The notes beneath the pieces are model-generated. The model saw nothing but the letters and a program-made list of their open reading frames with translations. It made no database searches and was not told where the DNA came from. Below, in pieces: positions 14,901 through 29,220 of a stretch of 64,000 nucleotides of DNA. How positions within the stretch are numbered: position 1 is the first letter of the stretch; the number at the start of each line of letters is the position of its first letter. The position numbers and the translations under genes are program-made. The DNA comes from Sinonovacula constricta (taxonomy: Eukaryota > Mollusca > Bivalvia > Cardiida > Solecurtidae): contig CM017561.1 in assembly GCA_007844125.1 (NCBI GenBank), positions 62,973,256 through 63,037,255 of the forward strand, given 5' to 3'.

Positions 14901-17900
14901 CAATTTTATAGTTAAATTGTGTGTTTTATCGTGCGGAGTGATTTTTAGTGCAGTTTCTGTTTTGACGATACACGATGACTTGGACAACTTGTGCGGTTTC
15001 GGAACTGTAATGTACGAGTTTGATTAATACGATTTTTTTATAATACTTAAGATTTTTTTGTTATTTCTTTCTGCAGATAACACATAGTAGCGCTTTTATG
15101 TTGATAAATTGAAGCCAGTTATTGTGTTCGTTTAAATTTATTTCGTACAAAGAAACGGTTGGAATGCTACTACAAATAATCGGGTGACCTAGAAACGTTT
15201 GAAGCGGTAGTGAAAATAACTCTTCCGTTACTAGCATTCCGATTTTTGCGTTTCTACTGTTTCTAGCGTTCCAAGCGCTCCGGTTATAACGTTTATACCG
15301 TTTACACCATTTCAAGCGTTTGTAGCGCTCCGTTGCATTTCCAATTCGATAGCATTCCGTTTCCGTTTCAACAGGAAACGAAAAACGTTTCATTTCCATT
15401 TCCTTTCCGTTTGTCAATTTCAGGATTTTCAGTACTGTATTGTAAAGACAAAACAAACAAAAACAATAAAAAATAAATATCTAAAAGCATAAAAGAAACA
15501 CAACAACAATAATGTCATATCGGCATTGTACGAATCAAAATTCCTATATTTTGTCTTACCTGGACAGTGGATTTCCATGCAACTTCGAGATATGCTTTCG
15601 TTACCAAAGCAGTATTCACCGCCGTTGGATGGTCTAGGGTTCGTACAGGTCCGAAACCTCTGCTCTATACCCTGATCACATGTCACACTGCAGCGACCCC
15701 AGGGAATCCATCTAGGATAACAATTACCATTTGTAGATTAAAACACAATGTCGGACATTTAAATTTGTAATATTAAGCATTGAATTAATTTTAGCAATCT
15801 TAGCCACATACTTCACAATCTATACAATGAACAAATTGTTTCACATAAAGGCGCGTATTATCAGAAGTTCCATAAGTCAAAAACACTTGTTTAAAGAATA
15901 CCTAAAATCATTTTACCTGCAACCTTGCCTTGTCTTGAATAGTAAAATGACAATTTTTGGACAAATATATCACAAAAATGTCAAAAGCGGCACTAAGATG
16001 TCAAAGCATTTCTCCTTCCAATTGTTTACTCGACTTTGGTGTTTTAAATATGATTCAATCTTGAAAGTCTTCATACAGTGTTGTAATAAGTGTCTACCAA
16101 CAAAGGAAGAACACATAAGTGTACAATTTAAAAAGAGTTTGGCCGTAATTTTGTTAGAACAAGACCTTAGCACAGTTTATAACTTGACCGTATGTAGAAG
16201 TTTATAAATCTTAGCCGAAAATATATATTGTTAAACCACGGACATATTAGACAGTTATTATTATTATTACTACTATTACTTTTATCATTTTTAGTTTTTC
16301 CTTGTTTCTTTTACGAGCGTTTGAGAAGAGCATTCATATTAAGTCCTCTTCGAATGTTTACATGAGCACCCGTTACATAGACATATATTGTCAAGGAAAC
16401 ATAACATCTTTTAAATGTGTACAACCTATCTACTCAATATCTATAAATGTATATCGTCAAGATATTCAAGCTAAATGTCGATTCCCCGTAACAATCTTAA
16501 GTAAAGACTAAAATAAACTTCAACAACTCCACACAAGAAATATGATATTTTTACACATCACGATACAATGCAAATTCTTTGCTCAAACTGCTCATCAAAT
16601 GAGAGAAAATTCTGAAGAAATTTACCAAATAAGTGAAATACTGATTCATGTATAAAACATTGTAAATAGTATGACATTAATTTGAATAATTTTCTTGCAT
16701 TAAGACTGATCTTTTCTGACTAATAAGGCCACTAAATTAAATGACACCGGGTTAAATGCGATTTAATTAATTAGTGAAGTTAATAACAATTGTCATGGCC
16801 TTGTTTTAAGTCATAACAATATCCCAAAATGTTAAGTTATGCATACGTTGTTTGCAGTTTTTTAGTGTTTCTCGTGACGATATCAACTTGAAATATGAGG
16901 AATGCACATAACTACGCACAAGTTCAAGTACGCAGGTATACAAATTGAACTCTTTCATATACATAGGTGACTTACTATTTTAATTGCACATAACAAAGAA
17001 CAAACAATAACGCCGACTGATCCGTGATGCTATCATTGTTTCATTTTACATTGGCGTCAGTAATTGTACACGTTAATACAGCTTAAAAATTTTCGCACTT
17101 AAATGGACACCCGTTAGATCGAACCTGGTAGCGCAGTGTGATAGGCATATGTCATATGCGGCAGATCTATTTAGTCATGCCAAGGCCAAGACAAACCAAA
17201 GTTCTAAAGATATATGGTATCGTTTCTTTAAAATAGCAATATATAGCAAATATCGTATAAGGATAGATTAAGGTATCAGACCAGCATTGGGGATACTGAG
17301 GCAAGGCGTGTGATATGACTGGAGTTATGCGGCGAGGTATTTCCAATTAATCTTCTTCAAGTGAACACTGTCTTCTGACATAACTAAGGGATGGGCTGGC
17401 TGAACGAAAATATTGATAACGGCACTTGCTTGTTTATAAAACACATTATTCTGAGAATGGGTGACAACTTTGTAATCTGTTCATGTTAAACGATCGTTAG
17501 TTGCAAGAGACAATTGTTACATTTCTTGTGACTTCTAGTATGATTAGACTACAATCTCTATAATCATATAGCGGATCCAACAATTATTGAACATTCTAGA
17601 GTAGATTACTTTATGCATACCAGGACACTCGCTCCCTTGGTGAGTGCATATACTGTTCTCAGCAGCTACTCCTATACAATCTTGGCCTCCTCCGACCGGT
17701 GCTGGGTTGGTACACTCACGTCTTCTAAACGTCGCGTTTTCACAAGAGCACGCCGACCAAGGTGTCCAGTCAGTCCACCCGCCGTCAACTGTTAAAGCAG
17801 AAACGTGGTCAACAATAGAACAACAAAAAAATAAAAATGCAGAGTCGCCAGAAGCAATTTCGTTGACAATGCAGTTATATAGATGTAGATCTTGGTTGCT

Positions 17901-18032
17901 TGGTTGCCTGCCTACCTACCTAACTAGATGGACGGATGGATGGATGGATGGATGGGTGGGTGGGTTTATGGATGGATGGATGGATGGATAGAAATATAGA
18001 TAGATAGGTAGATTGATAGATAGATAGATAGA

Positions 18033-18064
<32 letters not shown>

Positions 18065-18127
18065 CATCAGATAGATAGATAGCTAGATAGATAGATAGAT
18101 AGACTAGAAAGATAGATAGATAGATAG

Positions 18128-18160
<33 letters not shown>

Positions 18161-18179
18161 CTAGAATAGATCGATAGAT

Positions 18180-18218
<39 letters not shown>

Positions 18219-21200
18219 ACGAGCACTGGATATTATAGAATCATCCCTTACTCCTGTAGACAGCCACTACTTGATTATATCACCATGAAGGAACAGAAAC
18301 GGGTCACTTTCTAACAACTTGGCACTCGCTCATTCGCGATTGCTACAACCTAAACAGACATTGATCCAGGCACCAAGACAAGTGCTACTTACCAGTCAGC
18401 TCCTTCAACGTCCGGATATGAATTACAGTTTGGTTTGAGTTCTCGTGCGATTAAGACGAAAGAAAATAGCCATAGCGACCGACATTGAAGCAATATTTCA
18501 TCAGGTTCGAGAACCAGACGAAGACTGGAAGAAAACTATCCTCACAACGCTGACCTGTTTGAACCAGAAGTAGTTACACCTCTATGCAGAATTTTTTATG
18601 TGGAGGATTGTGTGACATCTGTGCCGACGTTAGAACAAACTATTAAGTTGACATTGCACCTAGAGTCCATACTCAGTATAGGGCTTTCTGCCTCATGACG
18701 TCGCTGGTTGTGTTTCTACCATCTATAGAATGCACACGCTGGCGTTCAGCAAGCTATAGGGAATGATACTGTATACTGTATAATCTATGTCATAGCATTG
18801 AGAAGAGAAAAATAAGCTCGTGCATCATGTGTAAAGGCCTACACGGACCCGCATGTGCTAAGCCGATGACACCGCTTTGTACAGCGCTGACGACACAGGA
18901 TACACCTCAATTTATGTATGAATTATACTATAATTGCAGAAGTATGTGGGGAATATACCCGAAGGTAGCGGGGTATATATCTCAAATGGTATTGCACGTG
19001 TTGACTGTTGTATTAACAAATAAGACCATGTGCGCGTGGGTTTGTCCGTGTTGCAGGGCAGTCTGAATGCGTATAGCCATCAAGCCAGGTGTTTGATATT
19101 GCTTATAGGTACAAATGCTTTGTTATGTTACTATGGCGGTGTCTGATGAAAAATTCTTGAAACGAAAATTAGGGAGCGACACAACACAGTCTGAGACCAT
19201 ACTTGCAAACAAAAGAAAAATATGTTATCATCTCTGTTATCATCCTGTTACTCCTCCTCCTCTTCCTCCGCATCATTATCATCTTCACCAAAACTTCCAC
19301 CACAACCAACACCACCACCAGCAACACCACAATCACCAGCGGGATGGGATGGCAGAGAGATTGAATCCACAGAATCCTAATTACTCTGCCTTTTTATCGT
19401 TTAAGCGTGTGTGCATGAGATCAGATCTGTACCAAGAAATTTAGTACGTCTACAACAACCATCGTCACCACTACCACCGCAACAACTATCTTTACTTTTC
19501 TTTTACTATCCCTAAGCAACAGTACCATAATTACCACAAATGTTACCGCCTCCCTATTAGCTCCTCAAATACTAATGATACCATTACTATCACCACTAGT
19601 ACATGTATCAGCACCACCATTATCACGACCACAAACCTGCATCATCATAACCACCATCGCCTCCTCTACTACCAACAACACTAATTCCACCACATTCATC
19701 ATCACTAACATCATAATTTTAAAGTATAATTTAAAGTCTACAAGAATGTCTGGCATAGGGGATATGCTAGAGGGCTCTTGTACTAAACATCTGAGTTCGA
19801 GTCTCGCAATGGATATTTTTACTTGATTAACATTATACTTTAGCACGCATTAAAAATGTATGAAGTGGTAGTTTATAAATAATATTTACGTCTGAATTCT
19901 TTCTTCTTTTTGTTAGATATAAACGTTCATGTATATTCTACATTACATAACAACATTAAGCACAAAATGGGTTAAATCAATACATAGTTCAGCATGATGC
20001 TGATTGTCAAATCTTAGTTAAAGCAATAGCATGGAAAACAAAATCATGCCGAGCGCCAAAGAGTATATTGTGGAAAGATATGTAAGTAAAATAAATGGAT
20101 ACATTAAATTATTGTCACAAAGGCTCTAACTCAGAACTCCACAGTTCATAAGAATCCGTCTTAACCACTGACTCACCGAGTGACATGAACTGGCCTTATG
20201 GTTAATACTTAGAGCATAGGGTATGTGTTTTCTTCCGATGGATATCGAGTAATCAGTTATGGGTATATACGATTATCCGTGAGTGCCAGGTTAATCCTGT
20301 TTGCCAAAAGCATTTTTAAGCATTATGTGAAGGTCAAGACAAGGCCTTTACACTAATTAAGGGAAAACGAATGTCTTTTCAGATGTCTGTCGTGTGTGTT
20401 ACACGTTCTAGCTTTCGAATTTCGTGTTAAAGTATTTTAAGGCGTCATGTGCCTTGTGGACTTCTTCTTCTGCTTGACCAAGCCAGGTACTCTGTGCGCA
20501 TATGTTATGCGACGAGATGGGCACGTGCGCACTTGAGTAGTTAAAACGCGTACTTGTAGTGGTCATGTGCCTTTGACATAAATTTGCCTTCTAGAATTAA
20601 CTTTGTATTAATTTAGTACGAGGACACCAATAATTGAACGTAGGCGTAAAAATATTTCTCTTTCAAAGTTGTTAGTTTAAAGCTGGCACACTTAGGGACA
20701 ATACGGCCCTGCACTCGTCTTACGTTCTTCCGAGAAAGCGTCAGCGCTTAAACATTTTTTTAATAAAAAAAAAAACATCTTTGTAAAACTGGTTAAAGCA
20801 CCCCAGTCGGTCCATATTGCAGACTGAAAGTTCCAAGACGGTAACTGTCAGGATTGCTCTTTTTGTTAAATGACTCATCACAGATTTGTTCTTATTGTTA
20901 CATTTGGCTTGCATTTGAATACCTTTGTCCTGTGCCTTTTTGAATTTTGGTGTATGTGGCAATGCTTATAGGACTTCGATAATTGACATATAATTTTTCC
21001 TTGTGTTTTAGTTACTTTCCATGAACGATCAACATTTATTCGTCATACGACCGCATAGCATGGACAAAATTGACTTAAAAATCTTGTTAAAATCGTCGTG
21101 TCGCACACATTTGAACGAATACCGCACATGTCATGTCAGTATACTTTATCGTGGAAAGAAGTTAACTTTACGTACCTATGCAATAACTCAAAATTTTCTT

Positions 21201-24200
21201 TTAATTTAATTTTCTGCATATGGATTAAACATGCACAAACTGACCGACAGTGCTGTTTAGTCTTCGATATCCATAATAGTTTTATCTCAGTGTTGACGAT
21301 ACCATTGTCGAAGATAATGAGTGGCAGATCAATAGTGACACACCATATTTTGCTCATAGTGTTCATCAACGGTGTTTTCTTGTCGTTGCTTTATTATAAT
21401 GCTCCATAATTCCATGCAACTTATTTTAACATAATCATATTTTGTGACACTCACCTGAACAAGGTTGCAGCATACAAAAATCAATGTGTTGTTTTTTTCC
21501 ATTACAGATGAGTCCGTCACCTAGAGGGGTTGGGTTGTTACAATGTCTCTCACGAATATGTATCCCAGTACCACAGGTTTGTGAACATTCACTCCAAGCA
21601 TCCCAGGTTGACCAGCCCCCGTCTCCTAAATATAAATAATATATTACTTATAATTAAAAGTAGATAGCCGTGAAATTGATACCACACGGAGACACACTTT
21701 TATGAAGCAGAAAGATCAAACAAGTTTTAAAATAAACTATAGCTAAATTTCAAGTGAGACTATCCAAAACAACAACTTCACCTGTTAACAGTACATGATT
21801 GTGTGAGGTGATAAATAATATGATAAGTATTATGCAGGTGTATATACTATTAGTAAAACCGTAAGATATCTTTTTCACATTTTTAACCAAAAAGCATTCT
21901 GCCTAGATTGCAATTATATTTTTGTATGAATATAAAGATTTCAAAATATCAACGATATATGTAGCATTTATAAAAGTACAGAACCTACGTTAGATTATGG
22001 TAACTGACACCTCTTAGATTTGCAAAATTAAATGTATAAAACTAAGTTCAGGAGATAGGTTATATAGTCTGTCTCAAGGAGCATTGCTATCCTTTATTTA
22101 TCACGGGCAAGTTAAAACAAGATTAGAACCACGACACGAAATTGTTTTAATTTTGTAACAATTATAGCATTTGATTCCCCGATTACCTTTAATTGAATAG
22201 GGTAAATTATCAATGTTTGTAAATTATGAAAAGCATGACATAGAATAAACCAACATGTTTCTTTTGGCACAACTTAGGTAAGTACGGTTCTATGTTATAT
22301 ATTCGATCCCAGTCATAACAAACTCGTTAAAAAGACGTAGTGAATGCCTTTTTCTGCTTCAATTAGACAACTAAATAACTGAAATTCTGTTTTTGGGAAC
22401 GATAAATACCAAAAATAACGAAAGACATAAAGAACAATATATCAATAATTCAGAGATGTAGTTCAATTATAGCACATAGCTTTGCACCACAATCACATTA
22501 TCCTTACATATCAGTAGTGGAACTAAACATATATGTGCATGTGCGCTAGCGAAGGAGTTACCACTACAATTTTAACGACATTGTGTGTCGCGGTCCAAGT
22601 ACGAAGCTCTACCTGGTCCGATTAATCGATTAATCGATCAATTATATAAAACCAACTTTCAAATTATGTACACACTATAAGCTCTTTATGTTGTACTTTA
22701 CAATCACTTTTACTTCACGAAGAATATAATTTAAACGAAGTGTTGAAAAGCACTGTCATTTGTTTTGCTTTGAAACTAATTTGTAACTCATGCAATCAGT
22801 CATGCTGCCTTATTTATGAAAACAACAGAATCATTTCAATCTCGGCATGCATCGCTGGCGGAAATTATGTATGCATTTTTTAGTTATTACAAAAATGTTT
22901 TTTAATAAAATATACCTGACGCTGTACAAAAGCTGCTTCTCGTTTCTTTGAAACATGCTTAAAGACGATTTATGTAAGACAAGTAAAATTCAGCTGAAAT
23001 TTACAAGGGTAAAACTGTTGCAGGCATCACATTTTCTAAATATAATAATTTGTGTCTATTTTATGTTATTTGAAGATGCCTAGATAGACAGCAGAATAAT
23101 CTACAGGACATGGTGATTCCACGTCACACAAGATAACCGAATCTACCACGCAGCATGTCGTCTTAATATTGTGTGTCAAAGCAATTGAATTTCCGTCGAT
23201 AAACATCATGACAGATTTGCCGGTATACGAATTCGCTTCATTGCTTCACTGTGCCACTGAACTTTAGAAATAAGCAACCATATACGTACTGCACATTAAA
23301 TATGATTCTATACAATTTTAAACTTACGAGGGCATATTTCAACAGAACATTCCCTCTGCTCTTTTTCGTCACCAAGACAGTTCCTGCCGCCATATGCCGG
23401 AGGTGGATTATCGCACGTCCTGGATCTTTCTTGTCTTCCTCCGCCACAGGTCTCGGAACACTCAGTCCAGTTTGACCAGGCAGAATACTGCCCATCCACT
23501 GGAATAGTTTTTTTAAACATTTATGATAGTGGAGGCACAATCAATCATTGTATACCTTGTATTATTTGACACGTCATAACCACATTTTGCATCTAACTTT
23601 CCAGCGCGTAGCTATGGATTTTAAAATTGAAATTACACTAGTGTTTATATTAAGATTTTATATATACGAATGCGGATCTTAATCAGGACATGTTGAAAAA
23701 AGACGGGTTAAAGTTACAGTTCCTAAAAACTGACAACAAGCTCACTCCCATAATAACATAGTACCTTGGCGAACCTAACTGCATTGCTAATCTAGTACTC
23801 TAAATTAAATGAAATATGACACAAATCCCTATCAGAATTATCCAAATAGCTTATTCGGATGCGCTCATTGAAACAACAATATTGTTTAAAAATAGGTCAA
23901 ATGTAACAGACAATATACACAGTTGAAAAAGTGATTTACTGTTTGCCTTAAACAACACGTGGATGAAAAGTTCACACACCGGTTTTGAAAGTTTATGTGA
24001 TCTGAAAAAGGTAATGTCCTTTTTAAAATATATTTCGTCAAATAAACCAAACATGTTTTTTTGGTTGATGTGAACACAATTATAAGTTTTTATAATTAAA
24101 ATAAGTGATAAAGCCAAGAATAGATTATAAGGATCTTCAACTGGACACCATTCATACTTCCTTTTTTTAAATTTTAAACTAAAGTTAACCAGAACAAATG

Positions 24201-27200
24201 TGAGATTGCTTTGAGAAGATGAATCAAAGAACTAAAATCGCAGGAAGTATATCACCGTTCATTGCAAATAGTCAAAGAGTGGAAAAGCTCTCAAACTATG
24301 TCTAAATTGCATTCAAGGACAAATTTATGGACAAAATAGCCGATACTTCTGGACTATTATTGCAATTTCTTCGGTTCTTTTTCGCCATGTAAATACAAAA
24401 AATATAAATAGATCAAGACCAGCAAGTTTAAAAAAATGCACTTGCAATCATTGCTGGAAGCAGTTACTTTTTTTATTTGTAAGGAAATCAAGAAAAGTTT
24501 CTGTTTCGATGTAGCGGATTGGGATATCACTTATAGCGAAAGTTTTGAAATAATTTGAGGTTATATAGTATGGCCAATATATTGCGATTTCATATTATTG
24601 ATTGTAATCTTAAACAGGCAAGTATATTCTGGAGATGTCATTGGCGAAGTAATGCATTTGACATTGACTTAGTTTGCGGGTAAAGTATTTCAAAGGTTAT
24701 TCCAGAAAATGATTGTACATAATCCTTGCGACTAGCAATCGAAGATTACGAACATGCAATAATTCTACCTCGATATTCCTCATCTACAATACAGTACCTT
24801 CTGTGAATAAGAAAATATAGCAAAAAGGTTTGAACAACAATCAAGTGCTTTTAAACTGATTTGTGAGTTCGAACCACACTAGGGTCTAGTCTAGAGTTAC
24901 ATCCCCTGTGCACTATGTTATAGTGTCAGGCAAACGCAAATAATGAATGCTCAATGCGGTCTACATATTGCTATGTATGCTACCTTTTGATGTTCACTCA
25001 CACAACACTTTAAGAAAATGTTTTTATAAAGAGAAACCAAAAGTAGATTAGTTCCTTTACGAGATCAGTTTTCTGGACTAATAAATGATACACATATTCA
25101 AATGTATTGTTATTTCGCTCTATACAATAGTAAGGGCAAAATATCTGCATTTTATTCAGATTGATGACTAAAGTGAGTGAGAAGTAAATAGACGGCGGAA
25201 AGAGCAAGAGACATAGCAAAAAAGAGTGAAGTTTAAAAGGTGAATAGAAAAAAACAACATGACAAGGTTATCTAAAAAAATAATTTTCAGATGCATATAG
25301 TTCTTTGTAGTCCGTACGTGTCAACAGTTAGGTTATGTAGTATTTTGGATGTGAATAATATTACTATCGATTTATAATAGAATTGTGGAAAAAGTTTCAT
25401 ATATAAGTATAAATAGGTTGCCGATATGCAGGCAGAATCGATTAAAATAATTGTCTTTTAAGTAATACTTATCATTTTATAATATTATGCCATGTCATTA
25501 CACTGACCTATGCAAGTTTAATTATATAATTTAATGCAGCAATATTTGACCTTAAATAAATTAAATTGATCAACAAGTTCGTGATATAAATCTTAAACGG
25601 AAAAGAAAATATATTATTTTTGCTACTTGACACCTGAACAAACTATAGAGTCATGTAAGAAGTTTTCATTATCATTAATAACGCGTATTTAATTGAAAAC
25701 TTAAGCATCTGGATATTTATTTACCGATTGAACATTTTATATACATCGAAAACTAGAGATTGAAAAAAAAGATTAAGCTTTGATAAAAATGACATATTAA
25801 GAGATCACAATATTTAACACTTTCTTTTTAGCAATACAAAGTTGTTAATGTTTATTATCACATTCCAAACACAATGTGTATATCTCTATATTTCTCTGTC
25901 TATTTAAGTCTCTGTCCTTCCGTCAAACTTCACCTCTCTCCCGGTATCATGCATGTGTCCTCATTGTTTCACTGGCTTAATCTTCATTATCTCTGTTTCA
26001 TGTCAAGTCTCTATTTTTGTCAAAAACCAAAGTGCTTTCTACTTTGTAAGTAAGCCATTCTTCAGAAAAATGATAAAACCAATCTTTAAAATGCTTATAC
26101 GGTATGGTGAAAGGATTTTAAATGTTAAGAATTCGTCGAGTTAGCATGAGCACATAATCTTTAAGCACGATTATGCCTACAGTACTAACATGTTTGTTGT
26201 GTTATTTATTCATAGTGAACAGGACTTGAACCAACCCATGCGGCGAGAGGCTTAGCTGTAAAAGGTAGTTACAAATGGGCGACTCTTCCACTACACTATT
26301 ATTTTTAAGTCTTCTGTGCCCAAAATTTATTGAGTTGATTTGAAATGTAAACGTTAATTGTTTAATGAAGGTAATGTTGATATGTTAAAAGCTAATGTAA
26401 ATATTAATATTGTTACATCACCTGGACAATTTGCAGTGTTGCATGATATGGTTTGAAAGTCATCCCCAGTACAGTTGAGGTCCGTGTAGTTACCTACTGA
26501 AGCAGTTACATCGCAGTCTCTGGTGCGTGACTGTGTTCCACTTCCGCAAGTAAGATCGCATTGGCTCCAGTTTTCCCAATCGCTCCAGCGGCCTGTGGAG
26601 TTGAAAACATAGACTGTAATAGGATCGAGATTTGTTTTTGTTTTACTGTGAAAAAAATGTTCCCATTGTCACCAATATTTTATATTTTCCTTTTTTAAAA
26701 GTACACTAGAATTAAAGGATCTTTATTATTGTCGAAGTGGATGGAGAAAGGTAATAAACATTTATTCCAAATGTTACTTTTCACGATAAGACACACACAC
26801 TCTATTTTAGCACAAAAACAAAACAATATATAGTTGATCTTCACTTTATTTTATATGCTGACATTTTAACATTTAATTACTCGAAACAGCATTAGAGTGT
26901 ATTATATTTATCAACTACAATATATACAATATAACTTAAACAGCTACTTTTGTGCAATAAAATGCTTCATAGAGATAGTTTCTTTAAATTCTTTCTCTTG
27001 CATCCCCAAAATTACATCAATACAAATAAAACCTGAGGTATACAATTTTCTACTTGTTCTGCTTGACTGTTTCTGTCGACTTTTTGGAAGGCTATAGTAA
27101 AAATGCTAAGTTAAGTTAATACTTGAATCTATTCTTCATCTAAGGGTTTTGCTTGTTTTGTTTTAGAAATAAGTCGTAGCGACCAATGGCAAATTATGCT

Positions 27201-29137
27201 CACTTTTTAGAAAAAAAAATATTGCAAATCGATTGCGCAATGCATTGAAAAGCAGGAAAGTCTTCAGGTGCAAAAGCAGTGACTTTTTTAAATATATATT
27301 GTACAGGGTGGCAGTCACTAAAACAGATTAAATATACAATACTTTCCATATGATTTTATTTTAACTAAAATTAGGTCTAAAAATGCCTATATGTGCTGCC
27401 GAACGCGACCAAAGTATACTGAGTTCAAAGGTAACTGCCAGTTATTAATTACTTTACTGAAATAAACCGCCAAGCGAAGTTGACATTACACCACCGTGAT
27501 CTGACTGTAAATCCCGATTGCAAACCTATGATAGCCGCATGAAGCTGTGACTCCTTGCGAGGAGTATTGCAAAAATCTCGGCCAGGTATAGCCAGTGGAT
27601 CTTTCGTTCGTTCTGATAATATTTGTCTTTCTCTGTTTGCTATTTAAACCCTGGTGAGATTTCGGCTCCGCAGTGTTCATTAAAACCGTTGCATTTCATG
27701 CATATTTCCGTTACCTAATGTAATTACTTCAACATATAGTTAGGACAGATTACAATATAAATGTTAACATTTTGAGCTTTCCCGGAAACAATTTACGTGT
27801 CTAGTCGCGTTCGACATGTATGTTTCTGCACTCCGTTTTAACAGTCACTTACTAACCGTGGGTAGTTAAGGTCATGTCGGGTCAATCATTCATGCTGCCG
27901 ACATTCACCGTTCCATAAACTCTAGGCGGTGTCGTAAGCGAGACCACTCAAAAACATAACATGTCATAAGCTAACTCCTTTTCGGAGTTTGGTATATGTT
28001 CCAATACTCATAGGACTTTGTCATATATTCTTATCCTTAGCTCAAATAATCGTTATGCATCGTCACATGTTACATAATTGTCTACCTTACAAAAATGGGC
28101 ATAATTTGGTCACATGTTTAAAGACGCTTTACTCGAGTAAAAATAAAATAGAAATAAGACAGGGAAAGAGTGCATTAATATCAAATTATCGGAAATAATA
28201 TTTCCTTTTTAATCTTTTATATGTTTTTATTCTATGATATTTTCAAAGGAAAGTCTGTGCATACAAGGAAAAAGAAGTAGTATTGATATATTTTTTTCAT
28301 AAATAAGCCAGGTTTAGCCCATATAATGTTAATTGCCATTTTTCCGAGAATTCTAATATATTTCAAGACGTTTTTTTTTTATATTTAGGAAATATATTTG
28401 TAAAAATCTGAAAGTTTCGTGTGGTAATTTGGCAACAGAAATATCGAAACGAGAAATACTGAAAATACGGGAAACAACTATACTTAATACTGAAGATTGT
28501 ACACATTTAAAGTACAAAGTATTAACTCAATAGGTCTTTCAGTTTATATTTAGTTCACAAATTGCAATCTCTGAATTTTGTAGTGTCACCGAACTCATAA
28601 TGTTGAACTGATAAACTTATTGGAAACTAGTGCTTCTGTATATTTGCCAATAGATATATTCTACCAATTCAGTGTTTCCAACCTAATCATTATTTAAAAT
28701 AAGATATTGTCAGATAAAAATTTATAATTTTCAATTACTGCTATGATATTGAAAGCAATGCAATAAACCACATTTGTGGGTGATACTGGTTTTGTAGTTT
28801 CCTGTGTGTTTTTGATATTTAGTTTCTACAGATTCTTGTTTCTAGAAAAATCCTACATTTCATACAGAAAATTGTGCTTCAACATTTTTTTCATAATAGA
28901 GTCAACCCCTGCCTATCTGGTAGAGAACAAAATAACACAATGACAAACTATGTGGACAAAACACCCACGACAAAGATACTGTTATTAAGTCCGGTGAGGT
29001 AAGATGTGGATGGGGTCGCTGTGGACATCGTAACATGCATTATTGCTTAACGTGATTTTATAAACCTGAAGAAAAGTCGCTGCAATTTTTTATACTTCTT
29101 ACAAATCACAAATATTCTGTGTAAATTCAATAAACTT

Positions 29138-29220
<83 letters not shown>

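Larger units (their letters stand above)
10270..15437. mobile_element. TA-flanked DNA element with terminal inverted repeats
   Basis: The left end reads TA then CAGTACTGAAAATTGACAA (from 10270). The right end, read on the minus strand from 15437, gives CAGTACTGAAAAT followed by a near-match, flanked by TA (15438-15439). The 13-nt match plus a TA duplication fits a cut-and-paste element; CAGT ends with TA targets are typical of Tc1/mariner-like elements. Inside both ends are arrays of short GGAA/GAAACG-type motifs (10310-10470 and 15180-15420), as expected of subterminal transposase-binding repeats. Only one small HTH-like coding piece (10527..10655) was found, so the copy is non-autonomous or decayed. 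Its right end lies 123 bp from the damaged TSP1 exon 15560..15730. Superfamily assignment is tentative. Confidence 0.6.
2229..15559 (-). other. 13-kb intron of gene A filled with repeats
   Basis: Long intron containing a CA repeat, a tRNA-headed SINE-like repeat, a broken Penelope-like element, one copy of an interspersed family and a 5.2-kb TIR element (each listed separately). I found no further host exon. The stretches 2916-3700, 3950-5400 and 8640-10260 hold nothing I recognise. Confidence 0.6.

Noticed and set aside
14767..15027. 86-codon plus-strand open frame
   Set aside because: No similarity recognised; inside the decayed TIR element without start or domain support.
15061..15456. 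131-codon minus-strand open frame rich in Arg, Tyr and Asn
   Set aside because: It translates the subterminal GAAACG/GGAA motif array of the TIR element.
19143..19175. CTGATGA...GAAAC resembling a hammerhead ribozyme core
   Set aside because: No complementary stem II between the two boxes and no matching stem I/III flanks.
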